A stretch of 64,000 nucleotides of DNA from Phycisphaerae bacterium (lineage in GTDB: Bacteria > Planctomycetota > Phycisphaerae > Sedimentisphaerales > Anaerobacaceae): assembly GCA_012744475.1 (NCBI GenBank), contig JAAYBV010000097.1, positions 62,001 through 126,000 of the forward strand. Direction: 5' to 3'. Within the stretch, counting starts at the first letter, position 1, and every line of letters starts with the position of its first letter. The notes beneath the pieces are model-generated. The model worked only from the letters and a program-made list of their open reading frames with translations, searched no databases and had not been told where the DNA came from. Below are positions 1 to 7,300 of the stretch, one piece after another. The translations under genes and the position numbers were made by a program.

Positions 1-731
1 GCCCGGTGGCCGTGGGTGTCGTTGATGGCCTTGAGGTTGTCGATGTCGGCCATGATCATCGAGATCGTGCCGCCATAGCGACGCGACCGCCACAACTCCC
101 GCTCCAGGGCTTCATAGAAGGTCCTGTGGTTCATCAACCCGGTCAGGCCGTCCAGCATGGCCTGACGCTGCATCTTCTCGAACAGCTTGATATTGCCGAT
201 CGAGGCACCGATCAACTGCCCCAGCAACTCGATCAGCGAGATGTCTTCCCGACCGAACGAGGCAGGTTGGGCCTTGTCCGCCAGATTCAGGACGCCAACG
301 ACACCGTCGTGACAGATCAGGGGCACGATCGCACAATTGGTCGTCGTGTAGTTTCCCGCAAATGCCCGTTGCGACTTCTTGATGATCGGTCTGTTGTACG
401 TGTCGATGTCACCGGTCAGGATCAGTTCCTTGCTCTTGACGGCCACGACCATCGGTGACGGCGGCGTCTGATTCAGGGACACGATCTTGTTGATGGGAAA
501 CGGATGGTTGCAGCGGACCAGATGGAGAATGTGGTTCGGCTCGTCCAGCACGTACAGTGACGCGAAAGTCGATCCTACGATCGCGGGAATCTTCGCGACG
601 CAGACATCTGCGATCCGGTCCATGTCCAGACTGTTGATCTGGCGCGCCAGCGGCGTGACCAGCTCCAGCAAGGAGCGGCCGGACGAGGGAGCGTCCTTGT
701 GCTCGTTCGATTGGTCGATTCGTCTGGTCAT
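1..731 (-). CDS. GAF-GGDEF protein, probable diguanylate cyclase (3' end cut by window)
   Basis: About 243 N-terminal residues are present. They hold a GAF sensor domain (roughly residues 20-185) followed by the start of a GGDEF domain, recognised from DGLTGLMNHRTFYEALE and then MADIDNLKAINDTHGH. The GGDEF signature loop, the catalytic residues and any I-site lie beyond the window edge, so activity cannot be judged. The family makes cyclic di-GMP from two GTP. The chosen ATG lies at 729-731; no strong Shine-Dalgarno is visible. The gene is divergent from the MerR gene across a 570-bp gap with an operator-like palindrome. The protein probably feeds the same c-di-GMP network as the HD-GYP and PilZ proteins elsewhere in the window (inference). 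Confidence 0.85.
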   Translation of the reverse strand, partial: MTRRIDQSNEHKDAPSSGRSLLELVTPLARQINSLDMDRIADVCVAKIPAIVGSTFASLYVLDEPNHILHLVRCNHPFPINKIVSLNQTPPSPMVVAVKSKELILTGDIDTYNRPIIKKSQRAFAGNYTTTNCAIVPLICHDGVVGVLNLADKAQPASFGREDISLIELLGQLIGASIGNIKLFEKMQRQAMLDGLTGLMNHRTFYEALERELWRSRRYGGTISMIMADIDNLKAINDTHGHR

Positions 732-1004
732 GGGCGAACAACAGCACCCCGAGTCATCACAGATTACGGTGTCTGCACCTACACCGCCTCTTATCGTCCA
801 ATCCCCGACAGCCTGTTTGGAGAAATCTCCAAATGGACTGCTGCCATGCCCCTGACGCGGAAATGCGCCGGTCCGGACGGCCTGCGAACCCGCATGTCCA
901 AGAGTTATAGGGCTTTAGCGTGAGAACAGGTCCGGCGTCTGCCGAGGTCTATCGCGCTGCGAACGAATCGGCCGAAGATTTTTCCGCAAAAATCCCAAAA
1001 CCAG
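732..1004. other. non-coding stretch upstream of the GGDEF gene
   Basis: No convincing gene, repeat or RNA is seen here. The short open frames lack ribosome-binding sites and family motifs. It presumably carries the leader and promoter of the minus-strand cyclase gene, but no clear -35/-10 pair was found for it. Confidence 0.5.
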
Positions 1005-1051
1005 TTGACAGGCCGATAAAGGCCTTTTACATTTTGCAAAATGTAAAAGGC
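1005..1051 (+). promoter_or_regulatory. promoter with overlapping perfect palindromic operator
   Basis: TTGACA (1005-1010), a 17-bp spacer and TACATT (1028-1033) form a good sigma-70-type promoter pointing at the MerR gene. A perfect 30-bp palindrome with no loop occupies 1022-1051; its half-site is GCCTTTTACATTTTG. It covers the -10 element and the expected start site. An unlooped palindrome of this length suits a dimeric repressor better than an RNA hairpin. Which protein binds is unknown; the adjacent MerR regulator is the obvious candidate, although classical MerR operators sit between -35 and -10. Confidence 0.65.
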
Positions 1052-1301
1052 GTTCTCTGCGGTCGCCGCAGACAGGTGCAAGGCGTTTGGCTGTGACATG
1101 GATGGTTGGTCAGGCGTGGATTTGGCGACAGCAGATGCCGCCACAGCGTGGGTCGTGTGTCTCGGGATGCTCCGGAGCGGGAGGCCACCTCGAAAGGATG
1201 GTTTGCCTGGTTCGGAATGTGTTTGTCTCTTTTGGGTGTGGTCTCATGGGTATGCGCGGTGAGAAGAATCTCTGTGCTGCCCCCGTCTTCGGGGCGCAAT
1301 C

Positions 1302-1676
1302 GTGAGCTGGCAAAAGATGGGTCAGAGGCTACAGGTTCCTGCCAAACGCTATCGTATCGGCGACCTGGTTCGCTATAGCCCCTTCTCCCGACAAACGATC
1401 CACAACTACACCATCATGGGACTCATTCGCGAGGCGGAATGGACCGAAGGCGGGCATCGTCTCTACGATGAATCGGTGTTCGATCGTCTCTCCCGAATCA
1501 TGGAACTGCGAGAGAGCATGAGTCTCAGCGAGATTCGTCGCACGCTGAATGAGGAAGAGCGAACGCAGAGAGCTGTCCACTACGACGGCAGTTGCCGATC
1601 TCGGCCGATGGAGGCCCCCGGACCGGGCAACGCCACGCCCTCTGGAGAAGATTTCCTGTCGTCCGAAGCTACATAA
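1302..1676 (+). CDS. MerR-family transcriptional regulator
   Basis: 124 residues. Residues about 16-80 form a winged helix-turn-helix of MerR type: YRIGDLVRYSPFSRQTIHNYTIMGLI, then EGGHRLYDESVFDRL, then a helix with SLSEIRRTLNEEER. The C-terminal 40 residues are low complexity and Pro/Gly-rich, with no effector-binding domain or metal-binding cysteines, so this is a minimal MerR-like protein. The start is GTG at 1302; an ATG at 1317 is an alternative. It lies upstream of flagellar genes and downstream of a promoter-palindrome, so autoregulation or flagellar control is possible but unproven. Confidence 0.75.
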   Translation: MSWQKMGQRLQVPAKRYRIGDLVRYSPFSRQTIHNYTIMGLIREAEWTEGGHRLYDESVFDRLSRIMELRESMSLSEIRRTLNEEERTQRAVHYDGSCRSRPMEAPGPGNATPSGEDFLSSEAT

Positions 1677-1966
1677 GCGTTTGTGATAAGCCGCGGCGCT
1701 CAGAGCGCGCGTCTGTACCCCATGGAGGTTCGCCGCTTCATGGGGGTTGAAGGAAGACCGAAAGGATCAAGGATGAGACATCCGGCTTCAGTGCGAGCAA
1801 CACCGTCTCGTGTGCATTCCCTACTCACATACGGACACATTTCCGCGAATCCCCGCGAGCCTGCGACGGACAATGCCGGCTCCCATCAGACTCGTACGCA
1901 TCAGCGCACGTCGTGTTGCTGTGCGGTTCGGACCGCGTGAGATCGTCTTGCCGAGAGGGATTGCTC
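1677..1966. other. non-coding gap between MerR and FlgB-like genes
   Basis: No supported gene. It contains one inverted repeat, CCCCATG at 1718-1724 with CATGGGG at 1739-1745 (14-nt loop), which could form a 7-bp hairpin but has no T-run after it. The last bases (GAGAGGGA) are the ribosome-binding site of the next gene. Confidence 0.4.
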
Positions 1967-2458
1967 ATGGACCTGCTGTTTTCCATTCCCGACAATCTGA
2001 CGGAGTTGCTCGTGAAGATCCTGCGTTTCACGGAACTCCGTCGCGCCGTTTTGTACCAGAACATGCACAATACACGGACCGTGGGGTACGTGCCGCAGGA
2101 CATGCCGGTGCTGGAGTTCGTACACGCACTCAATGGCGCGATCGCCGAACACCTCCAGAATCAGCGTCTTCTGTTCTGTGATACGGAAAACATCAAGTTT
2201 GGTCCGCACAGCACGATGGAGATTCGGCCGCAGCCGGACCCTCAGGCCCAGGCGCTGCTCGAACGGAACCGGGACGAATACATCGAGTTCCAGGTCGGCA
2301 AACTTCTTGAGAATTCGCTGAATCGGAAGATCGCCAAGGAACTGCTGGCTCTGAAATGCGGCACTCCGTGGAGCCTGACAGGGCTGCCCATCGCCAAGAT
2401 CGCGGCTCCTGACAGCCCTTTTGAAGACTCGTCGACACCCCGTGAAACCACCGACTGA
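1967..2458 (+). CDS. FlgB-like flagellar rod protein (divergent) or unknown flagella-linked protein
   Basis: 163 residues. ATG at 1967 follows a clear GAGAGGGA Shine-Dalgarno. The N-terminal part, with LRRAVLYQNMHNTRTVGYVP followed by QDMPVLEF, resembles the axial-protein signature of FlgB-type rod proteins, where an amphipathic helix leads into N-x-x-N-x-x-T-x-G-Y. The C-terminal third is a long helix (NRDEYIEFQVGKLLENSLNR) placed like the C-terminal helix of FlgB. Length is close to FlgB, but the middle is unlike canonical members. It is followed 10 bp later by flhG and then fliA, a flagellar setting. FlgC and FliE, the usual FlgB neighbours, are absent, so this may be a repurposed paralogue. 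Confidence 0.5.
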   Translation: MDLLFSIPDNLTELLVKILRFTELRRAVLYQNMHNTRTVGYVPQDMPVLEFVHALNGAIAEHLQNQRLLFCDTENIKFGPHSTMEIRPQPDPQAQALLERNRDEYIEFQVGKLLENSLNRKIAKELLALKCGTPWSLTGLPIAKIAAPDSPFEDSSTPRETTD

Positions 2459-2468
2459 CTCAAAGGCA

Positions 2469-3326
2469 ATGCCCGTAATCATGGCCAATCAAGCGGTCAA
2501 TCTGCAGCAGGCGCCGGTCGGCGACCGGGCGGTCGCCCGCGTTCTGGCCGTCACCAGTGGAAAAGGCGGAGTTGGCAAGACAAACATCGCCACCAACCTC
2601 GCCCTGTGCATGGCCGCCTCCGAGAAGCGAGTCCTTCTCCTCGACGCGGACATCTCGCTGGGCAATCTGGATCTCCTGTTGAACATTCGCAGCAAGTACA
2701 ATATCTCGCACGTGATCAACGGGTCCAAACGCGTCGAAGACATCATCCAACTCGGTCCCCTGGGGCTTCAGATCATCTGCGGCGCATCGGGCCTGGACCA
2801 GCTCGCCGACATCAGCGAATCGGAGCAGCATCGCCTGCTTCAGCATCTTTCCGGACTGCAACATGCCAGCGACACAATCGTAATCGATACCGCCGCGGGG
2901 ATTTCCAACTCGGTCGTCAGCTTCTGCCTCGCGGCCGATCACGTGCTGGTGGTCACCACGCCGGAAGTAACCGCCATGACCGACGCCTATGGCATGATCA
3001 AGGTCCTGGTCCGAAAGCGATTCGACGGTCCGATAAGCGTTGTGGTCAACATGGCGCAAAGCATTGCCGAAGGCCGGAGTATCTACCAGCGCCTGGCCGA
3101 CGTGGCGGCCCGGTTCCTTCGGGTCGACCTCTACTACGCCGGGGTCCTTCTCAAGGATGAACGTTTGTGTGCGGCTGTACGATCCCGTCAGCCGGTCGTA
3201 CTGGCCTATCCGAAGTCCCAGATTGCCAGTTCGTTCAACAGTCTGGCGGCTCGTCTGGGAGGAATCGATTGCAGCCGAGCCGACGGCGGAACGTTTTTCC
3301 GGAGAGTCTTTCGGTGGCTGACCTAA
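2469..3326 (+). CDS. flhG: FlhG/YlxH, MinD-like flagellar number ATPase
   Basis: 285 residues, cytoplasmic or membrane-peripheral. The deviant Walker A VTSGKGGVGKTNIATNLAL (near residue 25) with both lysines, the LLLDADISLGNLDLLL switch region and VIDTAAGISNSVVSF identify a ParA/MinD-class ATPase. Within this class it matches FlhG, which partners FlhF to limit flagellar number and place basal bodies. Start ATG 2469 (MPVIMANQ) is preferred; upstream TTG 2421 would overlap the FlgB-like gene by 38 nt, and ATG 2481 is also possible. The C-terminus (FFRRVFRWLT) is basic and amphipathic, as expected for a membrane-targeting helix. FlhF is not in the window. Confidence 0.85.
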   Translation: MPVIMANQAVNLQQAPVGDRAVARVLAVTSGKGGVGKTNIATNLALCMAASEKRVLLLDADISLGNLDLLLNIRSKYNISHVINGSKRVEDIIQLGPLGLQIICGASGLDQLADISESEQHRLLQHLSGLQHASDTIVIDTAAGISNSVVSFCLAADHVLVVTTPEVTAMTDAYGMIKVLVRKRFDGPISVVVNMAQSIAEGRSIYQRLADVAARFLRVDLYYAGVLLKDERLCAAVRSRQPVVLAYPKSQIASSFNSLAARLGGIDCSRADGGTFFRRVFRWLT

Positions 3327-3463
3327 AGTCTCGGCCTCCAAGGCCGATAATGACAGATGTGGGTATCGTCTTGACCGGCGGACCTCAGGAACCGATGCCG
3401 GCCCACAGGCTTCAGAGCACGACAAAAATGGATTGCGGCTGCGACATGTAACGGAGACAACCT

Positions 3464-4261
3464 GTGAAGACACCATCAGCGACGAAACCCGAGAAGAAGC
3501 TCAGCATCGAAAAGGTGTGGGAGTTGTTCCACGAGAATCGTCAGGACTACTATCGCAACCTCCTCATGGAGCACTACCGAGATCTGGTCAAGTACGCCGC
3601 CGAACGGCTCCACAGCAAGCTTCCGGACAAGGTGGAGCTGGACGATCTCGTCAGCGCCGGCATCTTCGGCCTGATGGATGCCATCGACGCATATGACCCC
3701 GCCCGGGGCGTGAAATTCGAAACCTATTGCGCGCCGCGCATCAAGGGCTCGATTCTCGATGAACTGCGCAGTATGGACTGGGTGCCCCGCCTGGTGCGCG
3801 CCCGCGCCCATCAACTGGCCCGGGCCACACACGCGCTCGAGATGCACCTTGGCCGCAAACCCGACGAGAACGAGTTGGCGGAGGAATTGGACATGGAAAT
3901 GGATGAGTTCATTCGTCTCCAGCGTGACGCCAATGCCGCCAGTCTCGTCTCCCTGAGCACCAAGTGCGGCGATGGGGATGGAGAGAAGGACGTCTACGAA
4001 ATCGATGTCATCAAGGACACCCGCAGCGAAGACCCCCTTCTCGAAGCCCAGAAGCGCGATCTGAAGAACCTCCTGACGAAAGGACTGACCCGCGCCGAAA
4101 GGCTCATCATCGTCCTGTACTACTACGAGGAGATGACGATGAAGGAAATCGGCGCGACGCTGGACCTGTCCGAGTCTCGCGTCTCGCAGATGCACTCATC
4201 GATCGTCGCGAGGCTCAAGGCCCAGATGAACACCCGTAAGAAGGAGTTTGCGGTCGAGTAG
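3464..4261 (+). CDS. fliA: flagellar RNA polymerase sigma factor FliA (sigma-28 family)
   Basis: 265 residues, a normal length. Region 2 is seen in YAAERLHSKLPDKVELDDLVSAG and GLMDAIDAYDPARGVKFETY, continuing into IKGSILDELRSMDWVPR, which is the hallmark of FliA/WhiG sigma factors. Region 3 follows, then region 4 with LTRAERLIIVLYYYEEMTMKEIG and SESRVSQMHSSIVARLK. It would direct RNA polymerase to late flagellar and chemotaxis promoters. The start is GTG at 3464, 8 nt after GGAG. The 137-bp gap after flhG contains a small hairpin (TCGGCCT/AGGCCGA near 3330-3345) and no gene. No FlgM anti-sigma gene is nearby. Confidence 0.93.
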   Translation: MKTPSATKPEKKLSIEKVWELFHENRQDYYRNLLMEHYRDLVKYAAERLHSKLPDKVELDDLVSAGIFGLMDAIDAYDPARGVKFETYCAPRIKGSILDELRSMDWVPRLVRARAHQLARATHALEMHLGRKPDENELAEELDMEMDEFIRLQRDANAASLVSLSTKCGDGDGEKDVYEIDVIKDTRSEDPLLEAQKRDLKNLLTKGLTRAERLIIVLYYYEEMTMKEIGATLDLSESRVSQMHSSIVARLKAQMNTRKKEFAVE

Positions 4262-4417
4262 AGCCGCGACGCCGAGCGACGGAACAGTCTGTTGCGGCCT
4301 TGCGATTCGCAGGCAGCCTCGCCAAATCAAGTTTGTGCCCCGCGCGGCAGATTTGTGCCTTCCTCCCGAACGTACGCCGCTTGCTCTTTGTCTGCGGGGA
4401 TCACTTCCGGAGAGAAG

Positions 4418-4502
4418 TGCCCGGGACTGGATTCGAACCAGCACGGGCCGAAGCCCACCAGCCCCTCAAGCTGGCGCGTCTGCCAAATTCCGCCACCCGG
4501 GC
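4418..4502 (-). tRNA. tRNA-Leu (anticodon GAG)
   Basis: An 85-nt class II tRNA on the minus strand. The acceptor stem GCCCGGG/CCCGGGC is followed by discriminator A at 4418. The D-arm contains GGCAGACGCG, the anticodon stem CCAGC/GCTGG carries loop TTGAGGG (anticodon GAG, decoding CUC/CUU), the long variable arm is TGGGCTTCGGCCCG, and the T-arm is CTGG-TTCGAAT-CCAG. The 3' CCA is not encoded (ACTT follows), so it must be added enzymatically. It lies downstream of queE on the same strand. Confidence 0.96.
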
Positions 4503-4599
4503 AACAAAAGGAGGATTATCACCGGCTGCCAAGTGATTGTCAACCGTGATTCGCACGGAATGCGAAAAATGGGGGAAGGTCCGCGCCGACAGTCAGGAG

Positions 4600-5298
4600 T
4601 TACACGCCGCGACGGTCGCTCCAGAGCAGCACGTGCAGACGATGTCCGAAGCGATACCCTGTTTCCACGCACAGATGGGCAATCGCCGGGGCCCGTGCCA
4701 AGAACTCCTGCGTGGTTGCGGCCTGAGGCATCAGCAGAATGCGATCCGCCGGAACAGGGGGCAAACGGTCCACCAGCAGGCGAACCTCCTGAACATCGTC
4801 TGCGGTTTCGACCACGAACTTGAGCTGGCTGGGATATGCCTGGATCAGAGCAGCCAGGGCTTCGACGTCGAGCCGCTGCCTTTCATGGGACTCCCGGACA
4901 GCAGGGTCCAGGGGAACCGAATTGGTCATCTTGGGACTAAGGCTCATCAGATCGCACGCCAGATCGGGCACAAAAAGCCCCCCTGCCGTCTCGATCGTCA
5001 CGTGCATTCCATCGGCTCGCAGGCGATGCGTCAACTCCACCAGATCTTCTCTGGCCGCGAGATCCGGCCCGACCATCGGCTCGCCTCCGGTGATCACAAC
5101 GTAACGGCAGGAATGCCTTCGGACCGCCTCAACCAAGTCTGCCAGATCATACTCCCGGCCTGCCGAAACATCCCACGCGTACTTCGTATCGCACCAGCGA
5201 CATCGCAGGGGACATCCTGACAGCCGGACGAATAGACTTGGTGTGCCGCAGAGGATGCCCTCGCCCTGCAAAGAATCGAATATCTCCCTTACGCGCAT
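4600..5298 (-). CDS. queE: 7-carboxy-7-deazaguanine synthase QueE
   Basis: 232 residues. A small radical SAM enzyme converting 6-carboxytetrahydropterin to 7-carboxy-7-deazaguanine in queuosine synthesis. REIFDSLQGEGILCGTPS near the N-terminus is typical of QueE, and the iron-sulfur motif CPLRCRWC gives the C-x3-C-x2-C ligands. VVITGGEPM is the SAM-binding glycine-rich motif. The gene follows queC by 11 bp on the same strand, so the two are co-transcribed. queD is not in the window. Confidence 0.93.
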   Translation of the reverse strand: MRVREIFDSLQGEGILCGTPSLFVRLSGCPLRCRWCDTKYAWDVSAGREYDLADLVEAVRRHSCRYVVITGGEPMVGPDLAAREDLVELTHRLRADGMHVTIETAGGLFVPDLACDLMSLSPKMTNSVPLDPAVRESHERQRLDVEALAALIQAYPSQLKFVVETADDVQEVRLLVDRLPPVPADRILLMPQAATTQEFLARAPAIAHLCVETGYRFGHRLHVLLWSDRRGV

Positions 5299-5309
5299 GA
5301 GAAACCCTG

Positions 5310-6014
5310 CTATCGGTCAGGGGGAACATAGGCGACCGGATCGGTCAGCCCCGCCTCGGCAAAACCTCTCAACCGCAGCCGGCAGGAATCGCACCGCCCG
5401 CAGCTTCGCCCCTGGGCGTCCGGATCATAGCAACTGTGTGTCAGAGCGTAATCAACCCCCAGTCGCGTTCCCGTTCGGATGATCTGGGCCTTGGTCATCT
5501 CGATGATGGGCGCACGAATGCGATACCGGCCCTTTCCCTCGACCGCCGCAGCCGTGGCCAGGTTGGCCATCGCTTCATAGGCGGCGACGAACTCGGCCCG
5601 GCAGTCCGGATATCCGCTGTAGTCGGTCGAATTGACGCCGATGAACAAATCGAACGCGCCGAGGACTTCCGCCCAAGCCAGAGCGTAGCTGAGGAAGATC
5701 GTGTTTCTCGCCGGCACGTATGTCACGGGGATGTCGGTGGCCCTGTCGAGTGAATCGCGATCTTTGGGCACGTCGATGCGACTGTCGGTCAAAGCCGAGC
5801 CGCCAAAGGCCGCCAGGTCGATCTCCACCACGCGTTGCTCAACAGCCCCGAGCGACTCGCAGACCCTCCGGGCGGCATCGGTCTCCCGTCGGTGACGTTG
5901 TCCGTACAGGAACGTCAAGGCGTAGCAGGCGTACCCCTCGCGTCGGGCGATTGCCAGCGTCGTAGCCGAATCCAATCCCCCGCTCACCAACACAATGGCT
6001 TTGTTCTTCTCCAC
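5310..6014 (-). CDS. queC: 7-cyano-7-deazaguanine (preQ0) synthase QueC
   Basis: 234 residues with the proposed start. It converts 7-carboxy-7-deazaguanine to preQ0 using ATP and ammonia. The PP-loop [14 protein letters not shown] lies at the N-terminus. The C-terminal zinc site is [17 protein letters not shown], with four cysteines. [14 protein letters not shown] is a characteristic QueC segment. GTG at 6014 is preferred because AGGAG lies 8 nt upstream; an in-frame GTG at 6038 would swallow that site. It is first in the queC-queE unit, divergent from queF. Confidence 0.93.
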   Translation of the reverse strand: MEKNKAIVLVSGGLDSATTLAIARREGYACYALTFLYGQRHRRETDAARRVCESLGAVEQRVVEIDLAAFGGSALTDSRIDVPKDRDSLDRATDIPVTYVPARNTIFLSYALAWAEVLGAFDLFIGVNSTDYSGYPDCRAEFVAAYEAMANLATAAAVEGKGRYRIRAPIIEMTKAQIIRTGTRLGVDYALTHSCYDPDAQGRSCGRCDSCRLRLRGFAEAGLTDPVAYVPPDR

Positions 6015-6171
6015 AGCCTGCTCTCCTGAAATCACCACCCGGACACCACAGCGGCGGCCGCCCTGCTCGGATGGATCGACCGGCCATGGTATCGCGTCCG
6101 TCCGGCCCTGTCAAAGGGCGCGGCACGCAGCACCGACAGGCCGTTTCTGCCCCGTCCGAGCCGATTCTTGC

Positions 6172-6200
6172 TTGTCACACTCGCACCCGTGCGCTATACT
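6172..6200 (+). promoter_or_regulatory. sigma-70-type promoter of queF
   Basis: TTGTCA (6172-6177), a 17-bp spacer and TATACT (6195-6200). The expected start near 6207 leaves a leader of about 24 nt containing an AAGGATCAGGGC ribosome-binding region before the ATG at 6231. The leader is too short for a preQ1 riboswitch. Confidence 0.65.
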
Positions 6201-6230
6201 GGCAGGCAGAAACGCAACAAGGATCAGGGC

Positions 6231-6584
6231 ATGAGTGAACCCGGCACAATCGAGATGTTCGACAACCCGCGTCCCGGACGCGACTACCGGATTACCATCC
6301 GTTGCCCCGAGTTCACCAGCGTCTGCCCGAAGACGGGCCAGCCCGACTTCGGAGAGATTCTCGTGGAGTACTGCCCCGACCAGCGCTGCATCGAGCTGAA
6401 GAGCCTCAAGTTCTATTTGCAGGGCTACCGGAATCGGGGCATCTTCTATGAGTCCCTGACGAACGACATTCTGGACGATCTGAGCGGCGCGTGCAAACCG
6501 CGGTGGATGAAGGTGACGGCCCGCTTCGCACCGCGGGGCGGCATCACCACCGATGTCGCGGCCGAATACCATGCGCAGGGTTAA
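6231..6584 (+). CDS. queF: NADPH-dependent preQ0 reductase QueF (short, type I)
   Basis: 117 residues, the length of the unimodular QueF class. It reduces the nitrile of preQ0 to preQ1. The catalytic Cys lies in [16 protein letters not shown] and is followed by the QueF motif region [20 protein letters not shown], which binds substrate and NADPH. It diverges from queC-queE across a 216-bp gap with its own promoter. With QueE and QueC it covers conversion of carboxytetrahydropterin to preQ1; Tgt, QueA and QueG/QueH must be elsewhere. Confidence 0.94.
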   Translation: MSEPGTIEMFDNPRPGRDYRITIRCPEFTSVCPKTGQPDFGEILVEYCPDQRCIELKSLKFYLQGYRNRGIFYESLTNDILDDLSGACKPRWMKVTARFAPRGGITTDVAAEYHAQG

Positions 6585-6605
6585 CCGCTTCGTGTGAGGT
6601 CTGAC

Positions 6606-7109
6606 ATGTCCATCAAGTTTCACTGCGAGCACTGCGGCAAGAAGATCGATGCCCCCGACACCGCCGGCGGCAAGTGGGGCAAGTGTCCCGCCTGCCACAA
6701 CAAGGTCTACGTCCCCCAACCGGAGACCGAGGAGGAGGAGCTGAAACTGGCGCCGATCGATGAGACGGAAGAAGAGCGCCAGAAACGGCTCCTGGCTGAG
6801 ACGTTCCAGCTCACGCAGAGCATCCTCCAGGAGAAAGAGATTCCCGATGCCGGCGGGCACACCCAACCGACGCAGGACATCAGCAGCGAGAAGATGACTG
6901 AGGCCATTGTCCGCTACCTGCGTCAGATGGCCGACGGCGACCTGGACAGCGCGCAGCGGACCGCCGAGACCATCGCCAGCAACCGCCGCAAGGCCAAAGA
7001 GATCCTCGATCAGATGTCCACCAGCGATCCGCCCGATCCGGCCCTTCATGACATCCCGCGCCAGGTGCTTTCCGGCCTGATTCGGAATCTGCGAACGCGC
7101 CTCAGTTAG
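6606..7109 (+). CDS. zinc-ribbon protein of unknown function
   Basis: 167 residues. The N-terminus holds a zinc ribbon, FHCEHCGKKIDAPDTAGGKWGKCPACHN, with two CxxC pairs at about residues 6-9 and 26-29. Such ribbons begin many planctomycete proteins. The remainder is charged, predicted helical and partly coiled-coil, with no membrane segment or enzyme motif. ATG 6606 follows GTGAGGT. It lies 21 bp after queF in the same direction and may be co-transcribed, but nothing links it functionally to queuosine. I do not recognise a family. Confidence 0.75.
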   Translation: MSIKFHCEHCGKKIDAPDTAGGKWGKCPACHNKVYVPQPETEEEELKLAPIDETEEERQKRLLAETFQLTQSILQEKEIPDAGGHTQPTQDISSEKMTEAIVRYLRQMADGDLDSAQRTAETIASNRRKAKEILDQMSTSDPPDPALHDIPRQVLSGLIRNLRTRLS

Positions 7110-7300
7110 GACAACCTGCAACCATCATCTGCGTCCGAAAAACGGGCCCCTCGACATGGAGCCTGCCGCGTTTTTTCGGGCCATTTCTCTCCCCCCCTGT
7201 CCCGGCGGCGCTGTTTGGCACACCCCCTCCTGTGGCGTACATTTTAAGTGTGGATTCACGCACTCGGATCGACGTACGTTGACGCTTGGGGAGACCTCAC

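Noticed and set aside
6121-6231. preQ1 riboswitch ahead of queF
   Set aside because: The predicted leader is only about 24 nt and no preQ1 aptamer pattern was found.
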